A stretch of 7,911 nucleotides of DNA from positions 1-7,911 of the forward strand of contig JAGLNZ010000391.1 in NCBI GenBank assembly GCA_023139225.1. The letters run 5' to 3'. Shown in pieces: positions 1 through 7,320 of the stretch (position 1 is the stretch's first letter; the number at the start of each line of letters is the position of its first letter). The DNA comes from Desulfobacula sp. (lineage in GTDB: Bacteria > Desulfobacterota > Desulfobacteria > Desulfobacterales > Desulfobacteraceae). Both the position numbers and the translations under genes were made by a program. The notes below the pieces were generated by a model that saw only the letters and a program-made list of their open reading frames with translations, was not told the origin of the DNA and ran no database searches.

Positions 1-1457
1 GTAATGATCCATACCTTGGCGGGCAGCATCTTCTTGATGTGCAGCTCTTGTCACCGGTGGTACTGGGAAAAAAAGTGGTTGCTTTTGCAGCCAATATCGC
101 TCACCAGCTTGATATGGGCGGAGCGGTGCCTGGAGGTGTTGCCGGCGGATTAACCGAGATATATCAGGAAGGCCTTCGAATCCCTTTTGTTAAGCTCTAT
201 CAAAAAGGAAAAGAAGATGCTCAAATTTTTGATCTGATTTCAAATAATATCCGCATTCCTGAAAAAACCATGGAGGATATAAGAGCCCAGGCTGCAACAA
301 CAATGATCGGAGTTGAGAGGGTTAAAGCTTTGATAAGTAAATACGGCCTGGACGTTTTTCAGGAATGTACATCAATGCTTTCTGATTATTCCGAGAAAAA
401 AGTCCGTTATTTTATTGAGTCGGTTCCGGACGGTGATTATACGGGTATCGATTATTTGGATGATGACGGATGTGTTGACACCCCTGTGAAAGTTCAAGTG
501 AACATTCATATAAAAGGCGATGGAATGAAGGTTGATTTTAAAGGCAGCAGCCCTCAAACTATAGGTAATGTAAATTCCCCCTGGTCCTGTACCAAGGGTG
601 GCGTTTTTTACACCATGGTGGGAATAGTTGATCCGTATATGGCACTTAATTCAGGAACGTTTAAGCCCATTGAAGTATCCAGTGAGCAAGGTCTTGTGAC
701 AAATCCTCTCCTCCCTGCCGGAGTTACGGCAAGGAGCCAGACCATGACCAAAATTGTGGAAGCTATGCTGCGGGCCATGAGCAAAGTCGTACCCAAACGA
801 ATTGTTGCGGGAAGCCACGGTCAGGCATGTACAAATAATTTTTCCGGAATTTATCCGGAAACAAAAAAGCGGTTTAGTTATATAGAAATTCAGGGTGGCG
901 GCGGTGGGGCAAGACCGGATAAAGATGGACCTGACGGGCAGGATTTACATCTGGGCCGTTTCATGAATACCCCTGTTGAGGCGGTGGAATTAGAATATCC
1001 TGTAACCATAGAACGATATGAATTTATAAAAAATTCAGGCGGAGCAGGAAAATATAGAGGCGGTCTTTCAACCCGCCGGGATATCCGGTTTCACACAGAT
1101 GTAACCTGGGCACGATATTCTGACCGTCAAAAATTTAGACCTCTTGGTATTTTTGGCGGTAAAGACGGCAGCATGAGCAGTCTTATTTTAAACCCCGGAA
1201 CGCCAATGGAGCAAAAGTGTAAATCAAAGGGCGTGGATCAAATAAAATCAGGTGATCTTTTAAGCATACGATTGCCCGGGAGCGGAGGATACGGGCCGCC
1301 TGAGGAAAGAGATGCAAAAGCTGTTCGCATGGATGTGGTTAATGATAAAATAGGTATTCAATCTGCCATGGAAGATTACAAAGTTGTTCTGGATGAAAAT
1401 TTAAATATCGACAAAAGTGCTACTGAATCTCTCAGATCAAAGAGTAAACAAAAATGA
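1..1457 (+). CDS. Hydantoinase B/oxoprolinase family protein (HyuB-like), 5'-truncated by window edge
   Basis: This is the C-terminal 484 residues of a HyuB-type subunit; the frame is open from base 3, so the true start lies upstream. The first visible residues, NDPYLGGQHLLD, match the family's NDPYxGGxHxxD motif. They are followed by AHQLDMGG (visible residues 33-40, family HxxDxGG), a glycine run GGGGGARPDKDG (about 298-309), TPVEAVE (about 323) and the C-terminal LPGSGGYGPP (about 424-433). Family members are usually somewhat over 550 aa, so roughly 80-100 residues are missing. Known relatives pair with an ATP-binding HyuA subunit and hydrolyse cyclic amides (hydantoins, 5-oxoproline, caprolactam) or belong to acetone-carboxylase-type enzymes. 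HyuA is therefore expected just upstream but is not visible. The gene ends in two in-frame stops (TGA TAA), 46 nt before the racemase-like gene. The family call is firm; the substrate is unknown. Confidence 0.93.
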   Translation, partial: NDPYLGGQHLLDVQLLSPVVLGKKVVAFAANIAHQLDMGGAVPGGVAGGLTEIYQEGLRIPFVKLYQKGKEDAQIFDLISNNIRIPEKTMEDIRAQAATTMIGVERVKALISKYGLDVFQECTSMLSDYSEKKVRYFIESVPDGDYTGIDYLDDDGCVDTPVKVQVNIHIKGDGMKVDFKGSSPQTIGNVNSPWSCTKGGVFYTMVGIVDPYMALNSGTFKPIEVSSEQGLVTNPLLPAGVTARSQTMTKIVEAMLRAMSKVVPKRIVAGSHGQACTNNFSGIYPETKKRFSYIEIQGGGGGARPDKDGPDGQDLHLGRFMNTPVEAVELEYPVTIERYEFIKNSGGAGKYRGGLSTRRDIRFHTDVTWARYSDRQKFRPLGIFGGKDGSMSSLILNPGTPMEQKCKSKGVDQIKSGDLLSIRLPGSGGYGPPEERDAKAVRMDVVNDKIGIQSAMEDYKVVLDENLNIDKSATESLRSKSKQK

Positions 1458-1503
1458 TAATTGATTTAATCCATAAAAAATATGAATAAAACAAGGAATC
1501 GAT

Positions 1504-2292
1504 ATGAAGTTTAATAGTAAGGACTTTCAACAGTTTAAAATGATGACGGCCCCGCCGGGGTGGAGGGCACGAATCGGTATTATCATTCCCTCTTCTGAGC
1601 AGGGGATAGCCATTCGTGAATATGAGACGATATTTCCTGAAGGTGTTGTCCCTATTGTAACAAGAATGATGCTTAAAGAGACAACAGTTGAAGCGCTTAC
1701 AAAAATGGAAAAAGATGCAGAATATGCAGCTGAACTCATTGCAACGTCCAACCCGAGTTGTGTGAGCTATTCCTGTACTTCCGGTGCATTTGTAAAAGGC
1801 GTTGATTTTGACCGGAATATTATGGAAAAGATGCAAAAAATTACTGGTGCTCCTTCAACAACAATGGCCAACGCAATTGTGGAGGCTCTTAGAGAAATAG
1901 GCGCAAAACGTATTTTATTGGTATGCCCTTACAACAAAGAAATTGTTAAGGCAGAACTATCTTATTTGCAAAAATCAGGATTTGATGTTGTTCACCATAA
2001 AGGGCTTGGCCTGTCAAATACGAACAAGATATATGAAATCACCCCATGGGAGACTTATGAACTTGCCGTTGAGGCTTTTAATGAGGTTTCAGGCAATGAT
2101 ATTGACGCTTTATTTGTAAGCTGTGGTGGTTTACGCGCTGTTGAGATTATTGAATATATAGAAAGCGCAACCGGCGTACCATGTATCACCAGTAACCAGG
2201 CCAATGCCTGGCATTGTTTGAAACTGGCAAAGATTTATGATCCTATTTCTGGTTTTGGAAAACTGCTTGAAAAAGAAAGAAGGGGTTTATAG
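1504..2292 (+). CDS. Asp/Glu racemase superfamily enzyme, arylmalonate decarboxylase/maleate isomerase-like
   Basis: A 262-aa cytoplasmic protein with the two-lobed racemase fold. The ATG is preceded by AAGGA (1493-1497) at 6-nt spacing. Two catalytic-type cysteines are visible: Cys91 in SYSCTSGAF and Cys207 in VSCGGL. Thr92, Ser93 and Tyr143 (CPYNKE) fall where arylmalonate decarboxylase (AMDase) has its dioxyanion-hole residues; the Cys91-Tyr143 spacing is the same as between positions 74 and 126 of that enzyme, as I recall it. AMDase itself has Gly at the first cysteine position, whereas racemases and maleate cis-trans isomerase have two cysteines. Racemase or isomerase activity is therefore more likely than simple decarboxylation (inference). 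Placement between a HyuB subunit and a TRAP permease suggests action on the same imported acid or on the ring-opened product. The stop overlaps the permease start by one base. Family call strong, reaction uncertain. Confidence 0.88.
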   Translation: MKFNSKDFQQFKMMTAPPGWRARIGIIIPSSEQGIAIREYETIFPEGVVPIVTRMMLKETTVEALTKMEKDAEYAAELIATSNPSCVSYSCTSGAFVKGVDFDRNIMEKMQKITGAPSTTMANAIVEALREIGAKRILLVCPYNKEIVKAELSYLQKSGFDVVHHKGLGLSNTNKIYEITPWETYELAVEAFNEVSGNDIDALFVSCGGLRAVEIIEYIESATGVPCITSNQANAWHCLKLAKIYDPISGFGKLLEKERRGL

Positions 2293-2294
2293 TG
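2278..2294 (+). promoter_or_regulatory. Shine-Dalgarno and GTG start at a TAGTG stop/start overlap
   Basis: AGAAGGGG (2278-2285) lies 6 nt before the GTG at 2292-2294. The final G of the upstream TAG stop (2290-2292) is the first base of this GTG. The protein it begins (MKRVYEVVDN...) runs straight into the first DctQ helix, which supports this start. The arrangement suggests translational coupling of permease to racemase. Confidence 0.75.
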
Positions 2295-4211
2295 AAAAGA
2301 GTATATGAAGTAGTGGATAACGTCATAGATAAAATTTTGTCAGCCATGGGATTTGTTTCTGTTGCTCTGATGGTATTGCTTTCATTGTTTATTTCAACAC
2401 AGGTGTTTTGCCGGTATTTCCTGGGCATGCATATCCCCGGACTCTTTGACCTGTCTATATATTCTCTTATTATTTTCACCTTTCTTTCAGCTGCCTATAC
2501 ATTGAGAGAAGGTCAACACATTTGTGTGGATCTTTTGTCGAATCATCTATCCGACGCTGCCAAGGTCGGTTTTAAAATAAGTTCATATACTGCAGCTCTT
2601 TTCTTTGTTGTCATTCTGGGTTGGGTTAGCTGGCAATGGGCATATAGCTCTTTTTTGTCGGGAGCAATGACAATTTCCGAGACCCCGATACCCAAGGGCA
2701 TTCTTATATCAACTATCAGCATCGGATCTTTTTTGCTTTTTTTGCAAATCATTCGATTGATTGTATCATTATCAATTCAATCCTCTCATTTGTTTAATTT
2801 TAATACGTTTTCTAAAGATAAATGGAATAACCCTTTTGTTTTTATTGTAATTTTTATTATTGGATTCATCTTAGGACTCATCATAATAGTATATGTAAAT
2901 GAAGTGGCCGGGATCTGCTTCATAGCGCTCATGGTATTGTTATGCGGGATGCCGGTTTTTCTTGCTTTAGGCTTTGTCGGCAGTATTGGCATGTATGTAT
3001 TGATTGGTGAATCAACATTAAAGCAATTGCCGTTCCTTGCTTATAAATCAGTGGAAAGCTTTCCGTTGACCTGCTTGCCGCTTTTTATAATAGCCGGAAT
3101 AATCCTGGAAAAGGGGAAAATCATTGATGATGTTTTTTTGCTCTTTAGATATTTTGCAGGCAATTTTATTTCAGCTCCACTTATATCAACCATTCTGGTA
3201 GGTGGCTTTTTTTGTGCTATCAGCGGATCAAGTGTGGCTACAACTTCGCTTATCGCAGCCGTTTCCTTGCCGATACTCATCAGCAACGGATATAAAAAAT
3301 CAATTTCAAGTGGTGTGGTTGCCGGTTCTACGATTGGCACAGTCATTCCGCCTTCCATCGGGTATGTCTTATATGGTGTCATTACTGAAGAATCCATAGG
3401 TCAATTATTTATGGCCGGTATTATACCGGCAGCCATGATATTTGGATTTTATTGTTTATATATTATCATTCGAGCCAGACTTAATGTGAACTCTCTGTTT
3501 GAAAAAGGTCAGGCACAACAACAAACAGATCGCCCCAAAGTGGACAAGAAGGATAAATTAGCAGTATTAACAAGGGCTTTATGCGGCTTATTTGCACCGG
3601 TATTTGTACTCGGCGGAATTTATATGGGTATATTCACACCTACCGAGGCTGCTGCCACTATGGTTATTTATGCTATTGTCATTACAATTTTGATCATGAA
3701 ATCTGTAACATGGGGGCAATTATTTGAGATTATTTTGACCGGTACAAAGGTAAGCTCAATGATTCTCATCATCATTGTAGGTGCCCGAATTTTTGGTGCT
3801 CTCACCTCTCAACTCGGTATTGCTGCCGATTTGGTCACTTTTATTAAGGAAAGTCAAATTTCGCCGGTTAAAACACTGCTCGTTATTTCGTTTATGTTGG
3901 TTGTTCTAGGTATGTTTTTGGATGCCGCCTCAATTATGGTAATAACGCTCCCTGTGTTTTATCCGGTTATCATGGCTGCCGGATTCAATTCGGTCTGGTT
4001 TGGTGTCTTTTTTATAATCGTACTGGAAATAGGACTTCTTACACCACCGGTCGGCTTAAATCTTTTTATTATTAAAGGTCTGTCAAATTTTAACATGGGG
4101 ACTATCGTAAAAGGGACATCTCCGTTTATTTTAATCATGGTGTTCTCTTTGTTTATACTGATACTTTTTCCACAATTGGCAATCTGGCTTCCCTCTCTGA
4201 TGATACAATAA
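2292..4211 (+). CDS. TRAP transporter, fused DctQ-DctM permease subunit
   Basis: A 639-aa inner-membrane protein joining the small (DctQ, about residues 1-165) and large (DctM, about 205-639) TRAP permease subunits. The DctQ part has four hydrophobic segments and the VFCRYFLG and REGQHICVDLL motifs. A further hydrophobic segment at 182-202 fits the extra linking helix known from fused SiaQM-type permeases. DctM landmarks are FPLTCLPLFIIAG (257-269), GSSVATTS (312-319), GTVIPPSIGYVLYG (349-362), GIFTPTEAAA (446-455), LDAASIMVITLPVFYP (543-558) and LLTPPVGLNLF (582-592). A hydrophilic loop rich in Q and K lies at about 400-422. TRAP systems import organic acids by sodium-coupled secondary transport, with ligand delivered by a DctP protein; that gene follows after 99 nt. 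The start is GTG, coupled to the upstream gene. The length is typical for fused QM proteins and no key motif is missing. The ligand cannot be told from the permease. Confidence 0.96.
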   Translation: MKRVYEVVDNVIDKILSAMGFVSVALMVLLSLFISTQVFCRYFLGMHIPGLFDLSIYSLIIFTFLSAAYTLREGQHICVDLLSNHLSDAAKVGFKISSYTAALFFVVILGWVSWQWAYSSFLSGAMTISETPIPKGILISTISIGSFLLFLQIIRLIVSLSIQSSHLFNFNTFSKDKWNNPFVFIVIFIIGFILGLIIIVYVNEVAGICFIALMVLLCGMPVFLALGFVGSIGMYVLIGESTLKQLPFLAYKSVESFPLTCLPLFIIAGIILEKGKIIDDVFLLFRYFAGNFISAPLISTILVGGFFCAISGSSVATTSLIAAVSLPILISNGYKKSISSGVVAGSTIGTVIPPSIGYVLYGVITEESIGQLFMAGIIPAAMIFGFYCLYIIIRARLNVNSLFEKGQAQQQTDRPKVDKKDKLAVLTRALCGLFAPVFVLGGIYMGIFTPTEAAATMVIYAIVITILIMKSVTWGQLFEIILTGTKVSSMILIIIVGARIFGALTSQLGIAADLVTFIKESQISPVKTLLVISFMLVVLGMFLDAASIMVITLPVFYPVIMAAGFNSVWFGVFFIIVLEIGLLTPPVGLNLFIIKGLSNFNMGTIVKGTSPFILIMVFSLFILILFPQLAIWLPSLMIQ

Positions 4212-4252
4212 GAGAAAAGATAATATTTATCCGGGGTAAAGCCCAAGCAGGG

Positions 4253-4282
4253 AAGATAGGATAAAGAAGATGGGATAAAGAA
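4253..4282 (+). repeat. 14-nt tandem duplication in the dctQM-dctP spacer
   Basis: Two adjacent copies with period 14 differ at one base: AAGATAGGATAAAG (4253-4266) and AAGATGGGATAAAG (4267-4280), followed by AA. The tract is almost wholly purine on this strand and ends 16 nt before the dctP Shine-Dalgarno sequence. It may be a simple slippage duplication; any role in mRNA processing or translation is unproven. Confidence 0.7.
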
Positions 4283-4310
4283 CGCATACTATTTAAAAAA
4301 GGAGTTAAAA

Positions 4311-5318
4311 ATGACAATCAAAAAATTTTTTCTTTGTGTGTTTGTAACAGCGCTTACAGGGGTATTGATGTGCATAAATGTACATGCAAAAAAACCAGCT
4401 AAATTACGGTATTTCACAGGCATGACAGCGTCTCACTATTTCAGTGCTGATCTGTTACCTTTTTTTGCATCAGAAGTTGAGAAAAGAACCAAAGGAAATG
4501 TTAAAGTAGAGCTCTATCCCGGCGGTCAACTTTTTGGATACAGAAACGGAATTGATGCGACGACCATGGGAGCAGTTGAAATGGGTCTTACAGCCCTCGG
4601 TCACTGGGGCGGGCACAATCCTGTTTTCAGCTTTTCAGATTATTTTCTTCTCATTGATGATATGGATCACTGGTTCCGTGCAAGAGATGAGGTCCATTCA
4701 ATTTTAGAACCTTTGTTCCGCAAAAAAGATGTCAAGCTTCTTTATTATAGTGCCTATGGCGGAAATGGTATCTGTGGAAAAGTACAAATCCAATCCCTTG
4801 ATGATATTAAGGGCTTAAAGGTCAGGGCTCCGGTTCCCGGCGCCCTGGCAAGTTTGGCAGCCTGGGGTGCAACGCCGATTAAAATTGCATCGGCAGAAGT
4901 GTATGATGCCATGGGAAAAGGGGCAATTGATGCCTTTTCTTCCTCCTGGGGTTCCATGTATTCAAGAAAATACTATGAAGTTGCAAAGCATGCTGTGGGT
5001 CCAATCTGGTGGACTGTCTGGGTCAATTTTATTAACCTTGATACCTGGAACAGTCTGTCCCCGGAAAATCAAAAGATTCTGATGGAAGTATCAAGGCAGA
5101 CGGAAAAACGGTCTTTAGGGGTAATGAAAGCTTTTGATAAAAAAAGCCTGGAAAAGCTGGGGCAGGTAGGGACAGTTAAAATACTGACATCTGAAGAAAA
5201 ACAAACTTGGGGCAACTCTCTTCGACCCGCTTATGCCGCATGGATTAAAAAGTGTGCTGATAAAGGATACGAAAAACAGGCAAAAGAAATCCTGAAAGTG
5301 TTGGACAGAACTCGATAG
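4311..5318 (+). CDS. dctP: TRAP transporter substrate-binding protein, DctP family
   Basis: A 335-aa periplasmic solute-binding protein. The ATG follows AAGGAG (4299-4304) at 6 nt. The N-terminus is a classic signal peptide: KK, then a hydrophobic stretch to about residue 22, with likely cleavage after NVHA (residue 26). Mature-protein landmarks of the DctP family are VELYPGGQLFG (66-76), the central GLKVRAP (169-174) with Arg172 in the position that normally salt-bridges the ligand carboxylate, and SAEVYDAMGKGAIDA (194-208). The conserved arginine favours a carboxylate ligand (family knowledge plus inference). It should deliver ligand to the DctQM permease encoded just upstream. Having its own strong ribosome binding site and a 99-nt leader fits the usual need for more binding protein than permease. 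Substrate not identifiable; hydantoin- or malonate-like acids are only guesses from the neighbours. Confidence 0.95.
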   Translation: MTIKKFFLCVFVTALTGVLMCINVHAKKPAKLRYFTGMTASHYFSADLLPFFASEVEKRTKGNVKVELYPGGQLFGYRNGIDATTMGAVEMGLTALGHWGGHNPVFSFSDYFLLIDDMDHWFRARDEVHSILEPLFRKKDVKLLYYSAYGGNGICGKVQIQSLDDIKGLKVRAPVPGALASLAAWGATPIKIASAEVYDAMGKGAIDAFSSSWGSMYSRKYYEVAKHAVGPIWWTVWVNFINLDTWNSLSPENQKILMEVSRQTEKRSLGVMKAFDKKSLEKLGQVGTVKILTSEEKQTWGNSLRPAYAAWIKKCADKGYEKQAKEILKVLDRTR

Positions 5319-5323
5319 ATTTA

Positions 5324-5377
5324 AGGGCTTGGCAGGTTTTTTATCCGGTTATTGGAAACTTCACCTTGCCAGGCCCT
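5324..5377 (+). terminator. Inverted repeat after dctP; possible attenuator or weak terminator
   Basis: The left arm AGGGCTTGGCAGG (5324-5336) pairs with CCTTGCCAGGCCCT (5364-5377). This gives 13 base pairs, one of them a G-T wobble, with a single bulged T (5366) and a 27-nt loop. The sequence that follows (CATTTTCAC) has only four T's, so it is at best a weak intrinsic terminator. It could instead protect the dctP mRNA 3' end or attenuate reading into the ligase gene. The stem is seen directly; the role is inferred. Confidence 0.5.
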
Positions 5378-5406
5378 CATTTTCACAATCCATTTAAGGA
5401 GAGCAA

Positions 5407-6942
5407 ATGATTAAATCCATGAATATTGCCTGGTGGGTTCAGCGTTGGGCAGAACTTCACCCGGATAAACCAGCCATTATATTTGAAGAACAGACAATCA
5501 GCTACGAGGACCTTTGCAAAAGAGCAGACAGGACAAGTTGCTGGCTCCAGTCAATTGGTATTGAAAAAGGGGATAGAGTGGCAGTCATGCTTAACAACTG
5601 CCCCGAGTTTCTGGATTTATTTCTTGCCTGTTCCAGGCTTGGTGCTATTTTTGTTCCTATAAATTTTCGGATAACAGCTTTGGAACTTGACTATTATATT
5701 AAAAATTGCCGCCCCAGGTTATTTATCCATGGAGAAGATTTTACCAGTGTTGTGAATTCCCTCAATCTTGGCAGTTATCTGCCTCCCATTTTAGTATCTG
5801 TTGTGGGCGATAATAATTTTGATGACAATATTTTTAATTTTAATATGGAGACGATTAAATTTGACGGGCAACGGGCCTTTTTTACAAGATCTCTTGGTCC
5901 GGCAGATCCTGAAGAACCACAAGTGATCATGTATACTTCAGGAACTACAGGGCAGCCAAAGGGAGCAGTCCTGTCCCATAGAAAAACTTTTTTTAACTGT
6001 TTAAATGCAGATATATTTTTTGAACTTCATTTCAGTGATATCATGCTGATTTTTTTACCCCTTTTCCATTCAGGCGGACTTTTCATCCAGGCGGCTCCCA
6101 TTTTTTATAAAGGGGCAACCATCGTTCTTCACCAAAAATTTGATCCTTTAAGAATTTATAAAGATATTGAAAAATATTGTGTAACAAAATTTTTGGGAGT
6201 TCCAACAGTATACAGAGAATTATTAAAGGTTTCCTCTGAAAACAGGACCGATATCTCTTCATTAAAGGTCTGTGCCGGAGGGGGTGAAAAATTGACGGAG
6301 GGTTTGATTGGAAAATGTGCTGATGCGGGTCTGGCATTCCGCCAGATCATGGGGCAGACAGAAACATCAATTCTTTTATGGGCTTCGGAAAAAGACCCTT
6401 TGGAGAAACCCGGAACTGTAGGAAGGCCTGTATTTCATGCTGAAGTCTCTATTCTGGATGATCGGGGGAAAATAGCCAGGCCCGGCGAAATAGGAGAGAT
6501 TGTTGTCCGGGGCTCCACCATGATGAAAGAGTATTGGCAGGACCCTGTTAAAACGGATGAGACCATCAAAAACGGGTATCTGCACACCGGTGATCTTGCC
6601 CGCATGGATGAGGATGGTTTTTTCTATCTGGTGGGCAGAGCCGGGGATATGTATATATCAGGGGGTGAAAATGTCTATCCCGCTGAAGTAGAAAAAATAC
6701 TTAAAACACATCCTGATATTGAAGATGTTGCAGTTGTTGGGGTTCCTGACGAGAAATGGGGTGAAGCAGGACATGCCTTTGTGGTAAAAAAACCAGGATC
6801 ATCTTTGAGTGATAATGATGTCATTGCCGTTTGCCATGGGAAGCTTTCAAAATATAAATGGCCCCAAAAGGTGACCTTTAGAACGCAATTTCCCCGTACA
6901 TCCCTTGGCAAAGTGAAAAAAGCTGATCTGATAAAGCCATAA
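5407..6942 (+). CDS. AMP-forming acyl-CoA synthetase (class I adenylate-forming enzyme)
   Basis: A 511-aa cytoplasmic ligase of the ANL superfamily that should convert a carboxylic acid, ATP and CoA to an acyl-CoA through an acyl-AMP. The ATG is chosen for AAGGAG (5396-5401), 5 nt upstream. Core motifs are in order: the phosphate-binding loop YTSGTTGQPKG (176-186), GVPTVYRELL (264-273), MGQTET (315-320, where many relatives have YGxTE), TGDLARMDEDGFFYLVGR (394-411), ISGGENVYPAEVE (417-429) and the C-terminal PRTSLGK with Lys502, the lysine needed for adenylation. The enzyme looks intact and of normal length, ending soon after that motif. The substrate pocket does not reveal the acid; medium-chain, aromatic or dicarboxylic acids are all possible. 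It lies 88 nt after dctP across an inverted repeat, so it may be co-transcribed at reduced level. An SDR remnant begins right at its stop codon. Confidence 0.94.
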   Translation: MIKSMNIAWWVQRWAELHPDKPAIIFEEQTISYEDLCKRADRTSCWLQSIGIEKGDRVAVMLNNCPEFLDLFLACSRLGAIFVPINFRITALELDYYIKNCRPRLFIHGEDFTSVVNSLNLGSYLPPILVSVVGDNNFDDNIFNFNMETIKFDGQRAFFTRSLGPADPEEPQVIMYTSGTTGQPKGAVLSHRKTFFNCLNADIFFELHFSDIMLIFLPLFHSGGLFIQAAPIFYKGATIVLHQKFDPLRIYKDIEKYCVTKFLGVPTVYRELLKVSSENRTDISSLKVCAGGGEKLTEGLIGKCADAGLAFRQIMGQTETSILLWASEKDPLEKPGTVGRPVFHAEVSILDDRGKIARPGEIGEIVVRGSTMMKEYWQDPVKTDETIKNGYLHTGDLARMDEDGFFYLVGRAGDMYISGGENVYPAEVEKILKTHPDIEDVAVVGVPDEKWGEAGHAFVVKKPGSSLSDNDVIAVCHGKLSKYKWPQKVTFRTQFPRTSLGKVKKADLIKP

Positions 6943-7259
6943 TTTTGTGGTCACTTGGCAGGCTTGAGCAGGAATATGCTAATGATGATTTTTGGTATTA
7001 TCCCATTACACCCGGCAGCCATAATGCCAGGGAAGGCCATATTATAGAGACCTCTTTGCAATTGGTGTCCAGACGTACTTATCCACTATATGCAGCTACA
7101 GGCCCGAATGTCAGGGGAACAGACTTTTATGAGCCCAGCGGATTTGTGGAATTAAGAGGTTATCCCAAAAAAGTGGTCTCCAATGCCAGATCAAAAAATC
7201 ATGAGCTTGATGAAAAATTCTGGAAAGTGCCGCAAGAATTAACCGGTGTCATTTATTAG
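6943..7259 (+). pseudogene. C-terminal remnant of a short-chain dehydrogenase/reductase
   Basis: From about 7089 to the stop the frame reads YAATGPNVRGTDFYEP, then GFVELRGYPKKV, SNARS and finally ELTGVIY. This is the typical C-terminus of the retinol-dehydrogenase/protochlorophyllide-reductase-like SDR group. Full members are about 300 aa, with a TGxxxGxG nucleotide motif and a YxxxK catalytic pair. Neither is present here, and upstream sequence is occupied by the ligase. The open frame is only 104 codons with no start better than a TTG at 6945 and no ribosome binding site. Just before the conserved part, another frame (7052-7087) encodes LFAIGVQTYLST, resembling the segment that normally precedes YAAT in this family. 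That suggests a small indel, perhaps a 2-base loss near 7087. I read it as a decayed, 5'-deleted gene. A short functional protein is unlikely. Confidence 0.75.
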
Positions 7260-7271
7260 AATTAACAAAAC

Positions 7272-7320
7272 CCTCAGGGCCAAATATTTATCACACTCAA
7301 TATGCTGTCTGGCCTTCAGG
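7272..7320 (-). terminator. Possible intrinsic terminator of the EF-hand genes
   Basis: Read on the minus strand, CCTGAAGGCCA (7320-7310) can pair with TGGCCCTGAGG (7282-7272). One position mismatches and one is a G-T wobble across 11. GTTTTGTT follows. The arms flank the stop codon of the EF-hand gene, so the stem would form at its very 3' end, between convergent genes. The T tract is short and the loop is 27 nt, so confidence is limited. Confidence 0.35.

Noticed and set aside
39..1457. GTG at 39 as the start of the HyuB-like gene
   Set aside because: The frame is open to the window edge, and the 12 codons before it encode the conserved NDPYLGGQHLLD motif, so the true start is upstream.
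1432..1836. 134-aa minus-strand open frame opposite the HyuB/racemase junction
   Set aside because: It spans the end of one well-supported gene and the start of another; the translation is rich in His, Cys and Phe with no family motif. It is a shadow frame.
3041..3397. 118-aa minus-strand open frame inside the permease
   Set aside because: It is fully antisense to the conserved DctM core, with no ribosome binding site or known motif.
4229..4245. Small GGGG-TAAAG-CCC hairpin after the permease
   Set aside because: Only three or four pairs and no following T run; too weak to call a terminator.
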